Numbered from the stretch's first letter, positions 26,643-35,782 are shown. The stretch: DNA of 64,000 nucleotides from Paracoccus yeei ATCC BAA-599 (GCF_000622145.1 NZ_KK211404.1:1-64000); one strand, 5' to 3'. Numbers and translations are program-made. The notes: generated by a model from the sequence alone, not told the origin.

Positions 26643-26693
26643 GTCCGACGCGCGGTGTACGCCCCGTGTACGCGCGGTGTACGCATGTCACGG
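26643..26693 (+). repeat. TGTAC array B: three TGTAC cores at 11-bp spacing
   Basis: TGTAC occurs at 26656, 26667 and 26678, again exactly 11 bp apart, preceded by GTCCGACG and followed by GTCACGG at the same offsets as array A. It starts 4 bp after the sugE stop codon, between the convergent sugE and urtE genes. An ordinary promoter role is therefore less obvious here than at array A. Confidence 0.8.
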
Positions 26694-26722
26694 GCGGTTT
26701 TCGTTGCATTTGAAAGGCTTGG

Positions 26723-26745
26723 GCCGGGGGCGTTGCGCCCCCGGC
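26723..26745. terminator. 9-bp GC hairpin between convergent sugE and urtE
   Basis: GCCGGGGGC and GCCCCCGGC form a perfect 9-bp stem with a 5-nt loop, 20 bp from the urtE stop codon. No T-run follows, but the position suits a shared terminator for the two converging genes. Confidence 0.5.
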
Positions 26746-26764
26746 GCACGCTTGTTGCGCGCCC

Positions 26765-27475
26765 TCAGGCCGCCGCGCCCAGTCCCGCCAGCCGCGCCTT
26801 GAGCGTGTCGCGCGCCACCTCCGCGCGGCTGCCCGAGATAACCGCCCGGCCCCGCTCCAGCATCAGGAAGCGGTCGCCCAGGTCATAGGCGAAGTCGAAG
26901 AACTGCTCGACCAGCACGATCGCCATGTCGCCCCTGTCGCGCAAGCCCTTGATGACGCGGCCGATCTGCTGGATGATATTGGGCTGGATGCCCTCGGTCG
27001 GCTCGTCCAGCAGCAGGACGCGCGGCCGCGTGACCAGGGCCCGGGCGATGGCCAGCTGCTGCTGCTGGCCGCCCGACAGATCGCCGCCGCGCCGGTGGCT
27101 CATCTCGGCAAGCACCGGGAAGTGCTGGAAAATCTCCTCGGGCACCTGGCGTTCGCCGCGCGGCAGCAGGCCAAAGCCGGTCTCGAGGTTCTCGCGCACG
27201 GTCAGCAGCGGAAAGATCATCCGCCCCTGCGGCACATAGGCCAGGCCGCGCGCCGCCATGGCTTGGGCGTTGACGCGGCCCAGTTCCTCGCCATTCAGCC
27301 GCAGGCTGCCGCCCGACCGCGGGTGGCTGCCGGACAGGACCTTGAGAAGGCTGGTCTTTCCGACCCCGTTGTTGCCCATGACGCAGGTGACCTCGCCCGG
27401 CCGGGCGATCAGGTCGACGCCGTAAAGGATCTGGCTGCCGCCGTAATGCAGCGTGATTCCGGTCGCTTCCAGCAT
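26765..27475 (-). CDS. urtE: Urea ABC transporter ATPase UrtE
   Basis: A 236-residue ABC ATPase (LivF-like). Walker A GNNGVGKTS is at 34-42, the signature LSGGQQQQLAIARAL near 133, and Walker B RVLLLDEPTEG follows. The phrases ILYGVDL and GRMIFPLLTVRENLETG are typical of UrtE. It powers high-affinity urea import with UrtD through UrtBC. The ATG lies one base after the urtD stop. It is the last gene of the operon. Confidence 0.93.
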   Translation of the reverse strand: MLEATGITLHYGGSQILYGVDLIARPGEVTCVMGNNGVGKTSLLKVLSGSHPRSGGSLRLNGEELGRVNAQAMAARGLAYVPQGRMIFPLLTVRENLETGFGLLPRGERQVPEEIFQHFPVLAEMSHRRGGDLSGGQQQQLAIARALVTRPRVLLLDEPTEGIQPNIIQQIGRVIKGLRDRGDMAIVLVEQFFDFAYDLGDRFLMLERGRAVISGSRAEVARDTLKARLAGLGAAA

Positions 27476-27476
27476 G

Positions 27477-28220
27477 TCAGCCCCTTCCCAGATAGACTTC
27501 GACAACCTGTGGATTGGCGGTGACGTGGTCCAGGCTGCCCTCGGCCAGGACCGAGCCTTCATGCAGCACGGTGACCTTGCACTCCAGCCGCCGCACGAAA
27601 TCCATGTCATGTTCGACCACCACCACCGCGTGCCGCTGCGCCAGCCGGCGCAGCAGGGTCGTGGTCTGTTCCCGCTCGGCCAGGGTCATGCCGGCGGCCG
27701 GCTCGTCGACCAGCAGCAGGCGCGGTTCCTGCGCCAGCAGCATCCCGATCTCAAGCCATTGTTTTTGCCCGTGGGACAGCTCTCCGGACTTACGGGAAAG
27801 CTGGTCGGCGAGCCCCACCTCGGCGGCCAGCTCCGCCACCCGCGCCAGGCTGTCGGCCGATGGTTTCCACCACAGCACGCTGAACGGGCCCCGCGCCGCC
27901 TTCAGCGCCATGGTCAGGTTCTCGGCCACGGTCTGGTCCTCGAAGACCGTGGGGCGCTGGAACTTGCGGCCGACGCCGGCTCGGGCGATCTGCGCCTCGT
28001 TCATCTTCAGCAGGCTGCGCGAGGTTTCGCCCCACAGGACCTGGCCTTCGTCGGGCCGGGTCTTGCCGGTCACGATATCCATGAAGGTGGTCTTGCCGGC
28101 GCCGTTCGGGCCGATGATGGCGCGCAGCTCGCGTTCGGCGATGGCGAAGCTGAGGTTGTTGATCGCCCTAAATCCGTCGAAACTGACCGAGATTCCGATG
28201 ACTTCCAAAAGCGCGCTCAT
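27477..28220 (-). CDS. urtD: Urea ABC transporter ATPase UrtD
   Basis: A 247-residue ABC ATPase (LivG-like) with Walker A GPNGAGKTT at 37-45, a branched-chain-type signature LSHGQKQWLEIGMLLAQ and Walker B RLLLVDEPAAGM, followed by HDMDFVRRL. The GKTRPDEGQVLWG and GVGRKFQRPTVFEDQTV blocks are those of UrtD. Its ATG overlaps the urtC stop. A very long in-frame extension into urtC is an artefact of high GC. Confidence 0.93.
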   Translation of the reverse strand: MSALLEVIGISVSFDGFRAINNLSFAIAERELRAIIGPNGAGKTTFMDIVTGKTRPDEGQVLWGETSRSLLKMNEAQIARAGVGRKFQRPTVFEDQTVAENLTMALKAARGPFSVLWWKPSADSLARVAELAAEVGLADQLSRKSGELSHGQKQWLEIGMLLAQEPRLLLVDEPAAGMTLAEREQTTTLLRRLAQRHAVVVVEHDMDFVRRLECKVTVLHEGSVLAEGSLDHVTANPQVVEVYLGRG

Positions 28221-29449
28221 TCCGTGGCCTCGCGTTCCTGCAATGCGCCCATGTCGGGGCCAAGGGGGGCGCCGCCGCGTTTCGGGGGCCGCAGCCCTTC
28301 CAGCAGGTCGACCAGCCCGGCGATGCCCTTGGGCGCGAACAGCGTGACCAGCACGAAGGACAGGCCCAGCAGCACCTGCCACCAGTCCACCCATTTCACC
28401 GTATAGAAGCCCAGGTTCAGGTCGGGCGCGCGGCCCCCGGTGAACCAGCTGGACACCAGCGAGACGAAGACCGCCCCGATCGCCGCGCCGTAAAGCCGGC
28501 CCCGGCCGCCGATCGCCACCCAGACCGCCAGATAGATCGAGGCGATGGGGGCAAGCTCGGCCGGGTTGATGATGCCCGCCTGCGGATAGTACAGCGCCCC
28601 GGCGATGCCCGTGATGACGGCCGCCAGCACGAAGATCACCAGCTTGTAGCCCTCGACCGAATAGCCCAGGAAGCGGACCCGCGCCTCGTCGTCGCGGATG
28701 GCGCGGGCGACGCTGCCGAACTTGCCGGACGCCACCCAGGCGATCATGAGATAGCCCAGTCCCAGCGCCAGGGCCGAGGCCCAGAGGAACCAGACCGACA
28801 GCCGTTCCTGCCCCACGCTCTCCAGCCCCGGGATGTTCTGCAACCCCGACAGCCCGTTGTTGCCGCGCAGGCCGGAATCGTTCTGGAACAGGTAAAGCGC
28901 CAGGGCCAGCGTCATCGCCTGGGTCAGGATCGACAGGTAAACCCCGTTCACGCGGCTGCGGAACGCCAGCCAGCCAAAGACCAGCGCCAAGAGCCCCGGC
29001 ACCAGCACGACCAGCGCCAGCTGGCCGATGAGCGAGCCCGACAGCGCCCAGATCGCCGGGAACTGGTCCGAGCCCACGACGCCAAAGATCTGCGTGGCGA
29101 CGGCCTGGGAAATCTCGGCCTCGGTCGGCGGGATCGGCAGGTTCGCCAGCGATCCAGTGACGATGCCCTCGGTCCGGGCGACCATCAGCCACATGCCGAT
29201 CATGTAGCCGCCAAGCGCAAAGAACGCCATCTGGCCCAGGGACAGGATGCCGACATAGCCCCAGACCAGATCCATGGCGACGGCGGCCAGCGCCAGGCAC
29301 AGGGTCTTGCCCAGCGTCTTGACCATGCTGGTGGAAATCGCGCCCGTGCCATAGCCCGCCGACAGCATGGTGACGGCCAGGGTAAAGACCGCGAGCACGG
29401 CCAGGAACACCAGGATCGAGGGATGGCGAAGCACCAAGGGTTTGCGCAT
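28217..29449 (-). CDS. urtC: Urea ABC transporter permease UrtC
   Basis: A 410-residue inner-membrane permease of the LivM type with about ten helices. AAVAMDLVWGYVGILSLGQ and FFALGGYMIGMWLM near the N-terminus, and RAIRDDEARVRFLGY in the cytosolic coupling loop, are diagnostic of UrtC. It forms the channel with UrtB. The gene starts 1 bp after urtB and overlaps urtD, showing a tight operon. Confidence 0.95.
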   Translation of the reverse strand: MRKPLVLRHPSILVFLAVLAVFTLAVTMLSAGYGTGAISTSMVKTLGKTLCLALAAVAMDLVWGYVGILSLGQMAFFALGGYMIGMWLMVARTEGIVTGSLANLPIPPTEAEISQAVATQIFGVVGSDQFPAIWALSGSLIGQLALVVLVPGLLALVFGWLAFRSRVNGVYLSILTQAMTLALALYLFQNDSGLRGNNGLSGLQNIPGLESVGQERLSVWFLWASALALGLGYLMIAWVASGKFGSVARAIRDDEARVRFLGYSVEGYKLVIFVLAAVITGIAGALYYPQAGIINPAELAPIASIYLAVWVAIGGRGRLYGAAIGAVFVSLVSSWFTGGRAPDLNLGFYTVKWVDWWQVLLGLSFVLVTLFAPKGIAGLVDLLEGLRPPKRGGAPLGPDMGALQEREATE

Positions 29450-29450
29450 G

Positions 29451-31370
29451 TCAGGCCCCCACGGCGGCGCGGCCCCGGGCGGCGATGATGCCGCGCGGCC
29501 GGAACTGGATGAAGATGATGATGAACAGGATCATGTAGGTCTGCGCGGCCAGCGTGTTGGCGGGGTTCAGCCACTCGATCCCCTTCTGCAGGAAGCCGAT
29601 CAGCGCGGCGCCGGCGAGCGTGCCCCAGATGTTGCCGACCCCGCCCACGACGACCGTCATGAAGCTTTGCACGATGTAGTCGCTGCCCAGTTCGGACGTG
29701 ACCTTGGCGAACAGGCCGATGGCCACCCCCGCGATGCCGGCGATGCCGGAACCCAGGCCGAACGTCAGCATGTTGATGCGGTCGGGACTGATGCCCATGC
29801 TGGCCGCCATGCCGGGATTCTGGGTCACGGCCCGCACCTCGAGCCCCAGCCGGGTGCGGTTCATGATGAACAGGTAAAGCCCCAGGAACACCAGCGCGAG
29901 GACAAAGATCGCGATGCGGATATAGCTGACCCCGACGATGTCGTTCAGCGTCCAGGCCCCGTCCAGCCAGGCGGGCGCGGTCAGCGGCCGGGCCTGCGTG
30001 CCGAAGATGTTCTTGGCCAGCTGTTGCAGGGCGATGCTGACGCCGAAGGTCGCAAGCAGCGTTTCCAGTGGGCGCTTGTAGAGGTGGCGGATCACCAGCC
30101 GCTCGAGCGCGACGCCGGCGGCGAAGGTGACGATAAAGGCCAATGGCAGCGCCACGATCAGCGACAGCGTGCGGTCGGCGATGAACTGCTGCGTCACATA
30201 GCCGGTATAGGCGCCCATCATGATGAATTCGCCATGCGCCATGTTGATGACGCCCATCACGCCAAAGGTGATGGCCAGGCCGATGGCCGCCAGGAAATAG
30301 ATCGAGGCGAGCGACAGCGCGTCCAGCGACAGGTCGGCGGCCTGCATCAGGCCGATGCGCGTCTCGGTTCCACGCAGGGCGGCGCGGGCGGCGTCGGTAA
30401 CGGTCTGGTCAGGCTCGGCATAGACGTCCAGGAAATGAAAGCGGTCAAGCGCGGCGGTCACCTCGTCCTCGCTGGCGGCGGGCTGGACGAGGCCCTGGCT
30501 CTCCAGTGCGGTCCAGGCGCGGTCGCGGGCGGCATCATGGCCCAGCTGCGCCAGGGGAACGCCGCCGACCATGCCGCCCTGGATGTGCTGGGCCAGCATG
30601 GCGCGTTCGGCCTGGGGGGTCAGGCGGGCGGGGGCAAGCCCGGCCTCGACCAGCATGGCATAGGCGGCATCGCGCGAGATGTCGTCGCCCGGGCTCAGCT
30701 CCGCCGCGACATTGGCGCCCGGCGGGACGGTTTCCAGCGCCACGCGGCGGGTCGCCAGGATCGGGTTCAGGGCGGCGCGGAAATCAAGCCCCGTGTCGCC
30801 GCCAAAGCCTTCGATGGCGGCGATCCGCGCCGCCGGGTCGGGGTCGTGCTGGATCGTCAGCAACCGTTCCAGCCGCGCCTTGCGGGCGGCCAGGCCAGGG
30901 TCGGGATCGTCGAGCGCCGCGCGCAGCAGGACAAGCTGGCTGGCGTCGGCGCGGCGCGACAGCGCATCCAGCGCCTGGGCCCGGCGCGCCGGATCGGGGT
31001 CCGACAGCGCCGCCCCCGCCAGCGCGTCCGAGATCACCCCCCGCACGCCCGAGTTCGGCCGCAGCAGCGTCACTTCGGCCGGGGGCAGGTCGGCCCCGGT
31101 CGCGGCATCGGTCAGCCGGTCGCCATCGACGATCACCAGAAGCCCGTCGGATTTGCGCAGACCCAGCGCCCGGTCGCCCCAGGCTTGCAGCAGCGCCGCG
31201 CCCTGCGGGCCGGTCGCGGCGATGGCCTGGACCACCGGGCCGATGCTTTGGCGCGAGGGCTTTTCGATCTGACCGCGATGCTGGGCGATCACCGCCCCCA
31301 GGTCGGGGGCCTGGGCCGCAGCCGGCAGGGCCAGCGCCATGAGCGCCAGGGCAATGAAAATGAAGCGCAT
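29451..31370 (-). CDS. urtB: Urea ABC transporter permease UrtB with long N-terminal domain
   Basis: A 639-residue protein. A signal sequence (MRFIFIALALMALALPAAAQ) leads into about 325 residues of Ala-rich helical sequence with repeated DPDP-containing turns, probably HEAT-like and periplasmic. From about residue 350 the LivH-type permease follows (SLASIYFLAAIGLAITFGVMG, NMAHGEFIMMGAYT). This two-part layout is known for proteobacterial UrtB, while cyanobacterial forms are shorter. The N-terminal domain's role is not established; contact with UrtA is a plausible guess. Confidence 0.92.
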   Translation of the reverse strand: MRFIFIALALMALALPAAAQAPDLGAVIAQHRGQIEKPSRQSIGPVVQAIAATGPQGAALLQAWGDRALGLRKSDGLLVIVDGDRLTDAATGADLPPAEVTLLRPNSGVRGVISDALAGAALSDPDPARRAQALDALSRRADASQLVLLRAALDDPDPGLAARKARLERLLTIQHDPDPAARIAAIEGFGGDTGLDFRAALNPILATRRVALETVPPGANVAAELSPGDDISRDAAYAMLVEAGLAPARLTPQAERAMLAQHIQGGMVGGVPLAQLGHDAARDRAWTALESQGLVQPAASEDEVTAALDRFHFLDVYAEPDQTVTDAARAALRGTETRIGLMQAADLSLDALSLASIYFLAAIGLAITFGVMGVINMAHGEFIMMGAYTGYVTQQFIADRTLSLIVALPLAFIVTFAAGVALERLVIRHLYKRPLETLLATFGVSIALQQLAKNIFGTQARPLTAPAWLDGAWTLNDIVGVSYIRIAIFVLALVFLGLYLFIMNRTRLGLEVRAVTQNPGMAASMGISPDRINMLTFGLGSGIAGIAGVAIGLFAKVTSELGSDYIVQSFMTVVVGGVGNIWGTLAGAALIGFLQKGIEWLNPANTLAAQTYMILFIIIFIQFRPRGIIAARGRAAVGA

Positions 31371-31421
31371 GAAATCCTCGCGACCCGGAAAGGGGGGCGG
31401 CGGGCGCCGCCCCGTCAGCGG

Positions 31422-32705
31422 TCAGTAGTTCGACTTGACCTGCACGCAGGCGTTGGTTTCGGTGTTCCACATGCCGCATTGCTTGCCCGGCCAATCGCTG
31501 TCGAGCTTGGCGCTTTCGGGCAGGAAGTCGGTCCAGGCGTCGCCCGGCACCTCGGGGGTCTGGCTGACGATGTCGAACTGGCCATCCTCGCGGATCTCGC
31601 CGATCAGCACGGGCTTGGTCAGGTGGTGGTTCGGCAGGACCTTGGCCGTGCCGCCGGTCAGGTTCGGCACCTCGACCCCGACGATGGCATCGAGCACCTT
31701 GTCGGTGTCGGTGCTGCCGGCCTTTTCCACCGCCGCGACCCAGGCGTTGAAGCCGATCATGGTGGCCTCCATCGGGTCGTTGGTCACGCGCTTGTCGTCG
31801 CCGGTGAACCTGTGCCAGCCATCAATGAAGGCCTTGTTTTCGGGGGTGTCAGCGGATTCGAAATAGTTCCAGGCCGCCAGATGGCCGACCAGGTTCGCGG
31901 TATCCAGGCCCGCCAGTTCCTCCTCGCCCACGGAAAACGCCATGACGGGGATGTCATCCGCCGACACGCCCGCGGCGGCCAGTTCCTTGTAGAAGCCGAT
32001 GTTCGCGTCGCCGTTGACGGTCGAGACCACGCCGACCTTCTTGCCGTCCGCGCCAAGCGCCACCACGTCGGCAACGATCTTGGACCAGTCGGAATGGCCG
32101 AAGGGGGTGTAGTTGACGAAAATGTCCCCCGTCGCGACGCCCTTGCCCTTCAGATAGGCGTCCAGGATGTTGTTCGTGGTGCGCGGATAGACGTAGTCGG
32201 TGCCCAGCAGCGCCCATTTCTCGACGCCCAGTTCCTCCATCATGTAATCGACCGCCGGGATCGCCTGCTGGTTCGGGGCGGCGCCGGTATAGATCACGTT
32301 CTTGGACGACTCCTCGCCCTCGTACTGCACGGGATAGAACAGCAGCCCGTTCAATTCCTCGATGACCGGCAGGACCGACTTGCGGCTGACGCTGGTCCAG
32401 CAGCCAAAGATCGCGTCCACGCCGTTCACCGAGATCAGCTCGCGCGCCTTTTCCGCGAACAGCGGCCAGTCCGAGGCCGGGTCCACCACGACCGCCTCGA
32501 TCTTCTTGCCCAGGACGCCGCCCTTGGCGTTCTGCTGATCGACCATCATCAGCACGGTGTCCTTCAGCGTGGTTTCCGAAATCGCCATCGTGCCCGACAG
32601 CGAATGCAGCACGCCGATCTTGATCGTGTCGTCCTGTGCCCAGGCGGCGCCCGCGCAACCGGCCAGAATGGCAAGACCGGCGCAGGCACTGGTGAACGTG
32701 TTCAT
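31422..32705 (-). CDS. urtA: Urea ABC transporter substrate-binding protein UrtA
   Basis: A 427-residue periplasmic binding protein with signal peptide MNTFTSACAGLAILAGCAGA (cleavage near AWA-QDD). The mature sequence IKIGVLHSLSGTMAISE, CWTSVSRKSVLPVIEELNG and YPVQYEGEESSKNVIYTG is characteristic of UrtA. GAGGGAAACAGGG precedes the ATG at 32705. As first gene of urtABCDE it is normally under nitrogen control. I could not identify an NtrC site with confidence. Confidence 0.96.
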   Translation of the reverse strand: MNTFTSACAGLAILAGCAGAAWAQDDTIKIGVLHSLSGTMAISETTLKDTVLMMVDQQNAKGGVLGKKIEAVVVDPASDWPLFAEKARELISVNGVDAIFGCWTSVSRKSVLPVIEELNGLLFYPVQYEGEESSKNVIYTGAAPNQQAIPAVDYMMEELGVEKWALLGTDYVYPRTTNNILDAYLKGKGVATGDIFVNYTPFGHSDWSKIVADVVALGADGKKVGVVSTVNGDANIGFYKELAAAGVSADDIPVMAFSVGEEELAGLDTANLVGHLAAWNYFESADTPENKAFIDGWHRFTGDDKRVTNDPMEATMIGFNAWVAAVEKAGSTDTDKVLDAIVGVEVPNLTGGTAKVLPNHHLTKPVLIGEIREDGQFDIVSQTPEVPGDAWTDFLPESAKLDSDWPGKQCGMWNTETNACVQVKSNY

Positions 32706-32811
32706 CCCTGTTTCCCTCTTGTTGGTGCCGCATGACGGCAAGGGGATCAGGGCAGGAAACGGGCGGCGCTGCCACGTTCCGGGGCAGTTTGCGCGCAAGG
32801 CTTTGTTCGTT

Positions 32812-32857
32812 GCCCGGTTTTTGGTCCATGCCGGATGCAGATGACCGAAAACCGGGC
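32812..32857. repeat. Long hairpin between the MltB-type gene and urtA
   Basis: GCCCGGTTTT (32812-32821) and AAAACCGGGC (32848-32857) pair perfectly, and the stem continues with GGTC/GACC (32823-32826 with 32843-32846) after one T/G position, giving about 15 bp around a 16-nt loop. It starts 17 bp past the end of the transglycosylase gene. It may terminate that transcript or act as an operator upstream of urtA. No T-run follows. Confidence 0.6.
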
Positions 32858-32873
32858 GACGGTGGTGCGCGCC

Positions 32874-34127
32874 TTATCCGCGCAGCAGCGCCAGCAGGTT
32901 TGCGTCGGCATAGCCGTCCGGCACCATCCCGCGCGAGCGCTGGAAGCCCTTGACCGCCTCGACCGACTTCGCGCCCAGCTTGCCGTCGGCGCCGCCGGTG
33001 TCGAAGCCGCGCGCCATCAGCAGGCGCTGGATCTCGGCCTTTTCGCTGTTCGACAGGGTGCGGTCGCCGCGCGGCCAGGCGCCCTGGATGCCCGGGCGCC
33101 CGGCAATCGCGTCGCCCAGGAAGCTGACCGCCAGCGCATAGCTGTCCGAGGCGTTGTATTTCAGGATCGCCCGGAAGTTCTGCGTGATCAGGAAGGCCGG
33201 CCCCCGCGCCCCCGCCGGCGCGATGATCGCGCCCGAGGGCACCGGCCGGCCGCTTGCCGTCCTGACCCCCATCGCGGTCCACTGGCTGCCCGATTTCTCG
33301 ACCGACTTGCTGACCTGGTTGTAGTCGAAGCCCGAGGGCAGGATCACCTCGGCCCCCCAGGGCTGGCCGGGCTGCCAGCCGTTCTGGCGCAGGTAATGCT
33401 CGGTCGAGGCCAGCGCGTCGGTCGGATCGTCCGACCAGATGTCGCGCCGCCCGTCGCCGTTGAAATCGACCGCGTGCGACAGGAAGGAACTGGGCATGAA
33501 CTGCGTGTGCCCCATGGCGCCCGCCCAACTGCCCACCATATGGGCGCTGTCCACGTCGCCCGCCTGGATGATGCGCAGCGCGGCGACCAGTTCGCCGGCG
33601 AAGAACTCGCCCCGCCGCCCGTCATAGGCCAGCGTGGCCAGAGCCGGCACGATGGGCGTGCTGCCCCGGCCCGCCCCGAAGTTCGATTCCATCCCCCAGA
33701 CGGCCAGCACGATCTCGCGCGGGACGCCGTAGCGCGCCTCGATGGCCGCCAGCGTGGACGCGTATTGCGCCGCCTTGGACCGGCCGGTCCCGACGCGGGT
33801 GCCGATGGCCCCGTCCAGATAGTCCCAGATCGGCTTGGAGAACTCGGATTGCTTGCGGTCCAGCGCGATCAGGCTGGGCATGAAATGCGCCTGCCCCATC
33901 GCGCTGTCAAAGACCTGGGGCGAAATCCCGGCGGCCAGCGCCCGGGGGCGGAAGCTGGCGACCCAGGTCTGGAACCCTGCCTCGGACCCCTGCCCGTTCG
34001 CGGTCGGAAGCCCGCCGAAATGGCCGCCACCCAGGGCGCCGGGCGACTGGTTCATGGATGCGCCGCAGCCCGCCAGCGCCAGGGTCAGCAGCCCGGTGGC
34101 CGCCATGCGATAGATGCCTTTGTTCAT
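32874..34127 (-). CDS. MltB-type lytic murein transglycosylase with PG-binding domain
   Basis: A 417-residue lipoprotein: LLTLALAGCGAS is a lipobox with Cys21. A transglycosylase domain (about 50-335) holds the catalytic Glu in VWGMESNFGAGRG and the GHTQFMPSSF and GWQPGQPWG blocks of the MltB family. A C-terminal peptidoglycan-binding domain (about 355-417) has EIQRLLMARGFDTGGADGKLG. It cleaves glycan strands to 1,6-anhydro-muropeptides at the outer membrane. It is transcribed towards urtA but separated by a strong hairpin. Confidence 0.92.
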   Translation of the reverse strand: MNKGIYRMAATGLLTLALAGCGASMNQSPGALGGGHFGGLPTANGQGSEAGFQTWVASFRPRALAAGISPQVFDSAMGQAHFMPSLIALDRKQSEFSKPIWDYLDGAIGTRVGTGRSKAAQYASTLAAIEARYGVPREIVLAVWGMESNFGAGRGSTPIVPALATLAYDGRRGEFFAGELVAALRIIQAGDVDSAHMVGSWAGAMGHTQFMPSSFLSHAVDFNGDGRRDIWSDDPTDALASTEHYLRQNGWQPGQPWGAEVILPSGFDYNQVSKSVEKSGSQWTAMGVRTASGRPVPSGAIIAPAGARGPAFLITQNFRAILKYNASDSYALAVSFLGDAIAGRPGIQGAWPRGDRTLSNSEKAEIQRLLMARGFDTGGADGKLGAKSVEAVKGFQRSRGMVPDGYADANLLALLRG

Positions 34128-34195
34128 GCCTGTCCTTGCCCGCGCTCTTGTTATGGTTGCGGGCAGTCTAGCGCAGGCCGCGCCGGGTGGATAGG

Positions 34196-34522
34196 TCAGT
34201 CCTGATCGGGAAACAGGGGCTCCATCTGGGCCACGATCACCGCGTTCTCGGCCAGCGCGCGGTCCATCAGGTCCCGCTCCTCGGTCGGGATCTCATGCCC
34301 CTCGGCCAGGCGTTCGTCGATGCTGCCGTGGCCCGTCACCTCAAGCGGCGCAAGGCCCGCCTGCTTGAGGATGGCGACGGTCTCGCGCACCGCCTCGTCC
34401 TCGTCCCGGCCCGAGGCGTAGCAGACCAGCGCCGCGCCCGTCGCGCCCTCGGGCAAGCCGTCGTCAGCGGCGCGTCCGACCTGGACCAGAAGCGTATAGA
34501 CCTGTTGGCTGGCGTTCGTCAT
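34196..34522 (-). CDS. Conserved-looking hypothetical protein, 108 aa
   Basis: A small acidic soluble protein from the ATG at 34522 (MTNASQQVYTLLVQVGRAAD). It has an alpha/beta look: VYTLLVQVG, AALVCYASGRDEDEAVRETV, then a helix-rich end DLMDRALAENAVIVAQ. I do not recognise a named family. The open frame extends upstream, but that part is Arg-rich shadow sequence. It is flanked by the transglycosylase and a GlsB-type gene on the same strand with gaps of 68 and 112 bp. Confidence 0.6.
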   Translation of the reverse strand: MTNASQQVYTLLVQVGRAADDGLPEGATGAALVCYASGRDEDEAVRETVAILKQAGLAPLEVTGHGSIDERLAEGHEIPTEERDLMDRALAENAVIVAQMEPLFPDQD

Positions 34523-34634
34523 CGCGTCCTTCCCATCGTCCTTTCCGGATGTGACAGGCCCCGGCCCGATGCGCAAGGCGGCAAAAAGGGCGGCCCCGGC
34601 AGGACCGCCCCGTTCTCGATCAGCCCGCAGGGGC

Positions 34635-34889
34635 TTAGCGGTTGCGTCGCAGCATCCGACCCAGCGCAATCAGGATGCAGGCGCCGATCACGCCGACCAC
34701 AAGCTGTCCAAGCCAGCCGCCCAGGGTCGACCCCAGCAGGTTGATGAAGATGAAGTTCATCAGAACCGCACCCAGGATGCCCAGGATGATGTTCATCAGC
34801 AGCCCGTGTTCGGACTTCATGAGGTTTTCCGCAATCCAGCCCGCCAGAGCGCCGACGATGATCGCGGCGATCCATCCCATTCCTTCCAT
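34635..34889 (-). CDS. GlsB/YeaQ/YmgE-type stress-response membrane protein
   Basis: An 84-residue protein with three hydrophobic helices and the family pattern GWIAAIIVGALAGWIAENLM, then LLMNIILGILGAVLMN and a basic end RMLRRNR. Transglycosylase-associated/YeaQ-type proteins are small inner-membrane proteins often induced by stress; their mechanism is unknown. The strong GGGGAAGGGAAT before the ATG at 34889 sets the start and argues against the longer frame reading back through dapD. Confidence 0.85.
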   Translation of the reverse strand: MEGMGWIAAIIVGALAGWIAENLMKSEHGLLMNIILGILGAVLMNFIFINLLGSTLGGWLGQLVVGVIGACILIALGRMLRRNR

Positions 34890-34957
34890 ATTCCCTTCCC
34901 CTTCATAAGGTTGTCTTGGTCGGGCAACGCGGAAACGGGCGGCGCGGTTCCGCGTCC

Positions 34958-35782
34958 TCAGTCGCGCAGAAGCTCGTTGATCGAGGTTTTCGAGCGCGTC
35001 TGCGCGTCCACCCGCTTGACGATCACTGCGCAGTACAGGTTCACGCCGTTCTTGGACGGCATCGAGCCCGCGACCACGACCGAACCCGCCGGCACCTCGC
35101 CATACATGACTTCGCCGGTCTCGCGGTCCACGATCTTGGTCGATTTGCCGATGAACACGCCCATGCCCAGGACCGAGCCTTCGCGCACGATGCAGCCCTC
35201 GACCACCTCGGAGCGGGCGCCGATGAAGCAGTTGTCCTCGATGATGGTCGGGCCGGCCTGCATCGGTTCCAGCACGCCACCGATGCCGACGCCGCCCGAC
35301 AGGTGGACGTTCTTGCCGATCTGCGCGCAGGACCCGACTGTGGCCCAGGTATCGACCATGGTGCCTTCGTCGACATAGGCGCCCAGGTTCACGAAACTGG
35401 GCATCAGGACCACGCCCTTGGCGATATAGGCCGAGCGGCGCACGACGCAGTTCGGCACGGCGCGGAACCCGGCCTCGCGCCAGCGCGCATCGTCCCAGCC
35501 CAGGAACTTGCTGTCCACCTTGTCCCACCAGCCGCCGCCCTGCGGACCGCCCGACTGCATCTCCATGTCCTTCAGGCGAAAGCCCAGCAGCACGGCCTTT
35601 TTCGCCCACTGGTTCACATGCCAGTCGGCGCCGCGCTTTTCGGCCACGCGCAGGACGCCCTTGTCCAGCGCCTCGAGCGTCGCCTCGATGGCATCGCGGG
35701 CCTCGCCCCGGGTGTCGGGGGTGATCCGGTCCCGGGTCTCCCAGGCGGATTCGATGGCGGCTTCTAGGGCGTCATTCGACAT
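34958..35782 (-). CDS. dapD: 2,3,4,5-tetrahydropyridine-2,6-dicarboxylate N-succinyltransferase
   Basis: A 274-residue trimeric acyltransferase with a left-handed beta-helix made of hexapeptide repeats (about 100-235: [46 protein letters not shown]). It adds succinyl from succinyl-CoA to tetrahydrodipicolinate in lysine/diaminopimelate synthesis and so feeds peptidoglycan assembly. The start [14 protein letters not shown] is chosen over an ATG 12 codons upstream. Confidence 0.96.
   Translation of the reverse strand: MSNDALEAAIESAWETRDRITPDTRGEARDAIEATLEALDKGVLRVAEKRGADWHVNQWAKKAVLLGFRLKDMEMQSGGPQGGGWWDKVDSKFLGWDDARWREAGFRAVPNCVVRRSAYIAKGVVLMPSFVNLGAYVDEGTMVDTWATVGSCAQIGKNVHLSGGVGIGGVLEPMQAGPTIIEDNCFIGARSEVVEGCIVREGSVLGMGVFIGKSTKIVDRETGEVMYGEVPAGSVVVAGSMPSKNGVNLYCAVIVKRVDAQTRSKTSINELLRD

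Noticed and set aside
29367-32735. 1122-codon plus-strand frame covering the urt operon
   Set aside because: The minus strand encodes recognisable UrtC, UrtB and UrtA with overlapping junctions; the plus frame has no domain and the composition of a codon-bias shadow.
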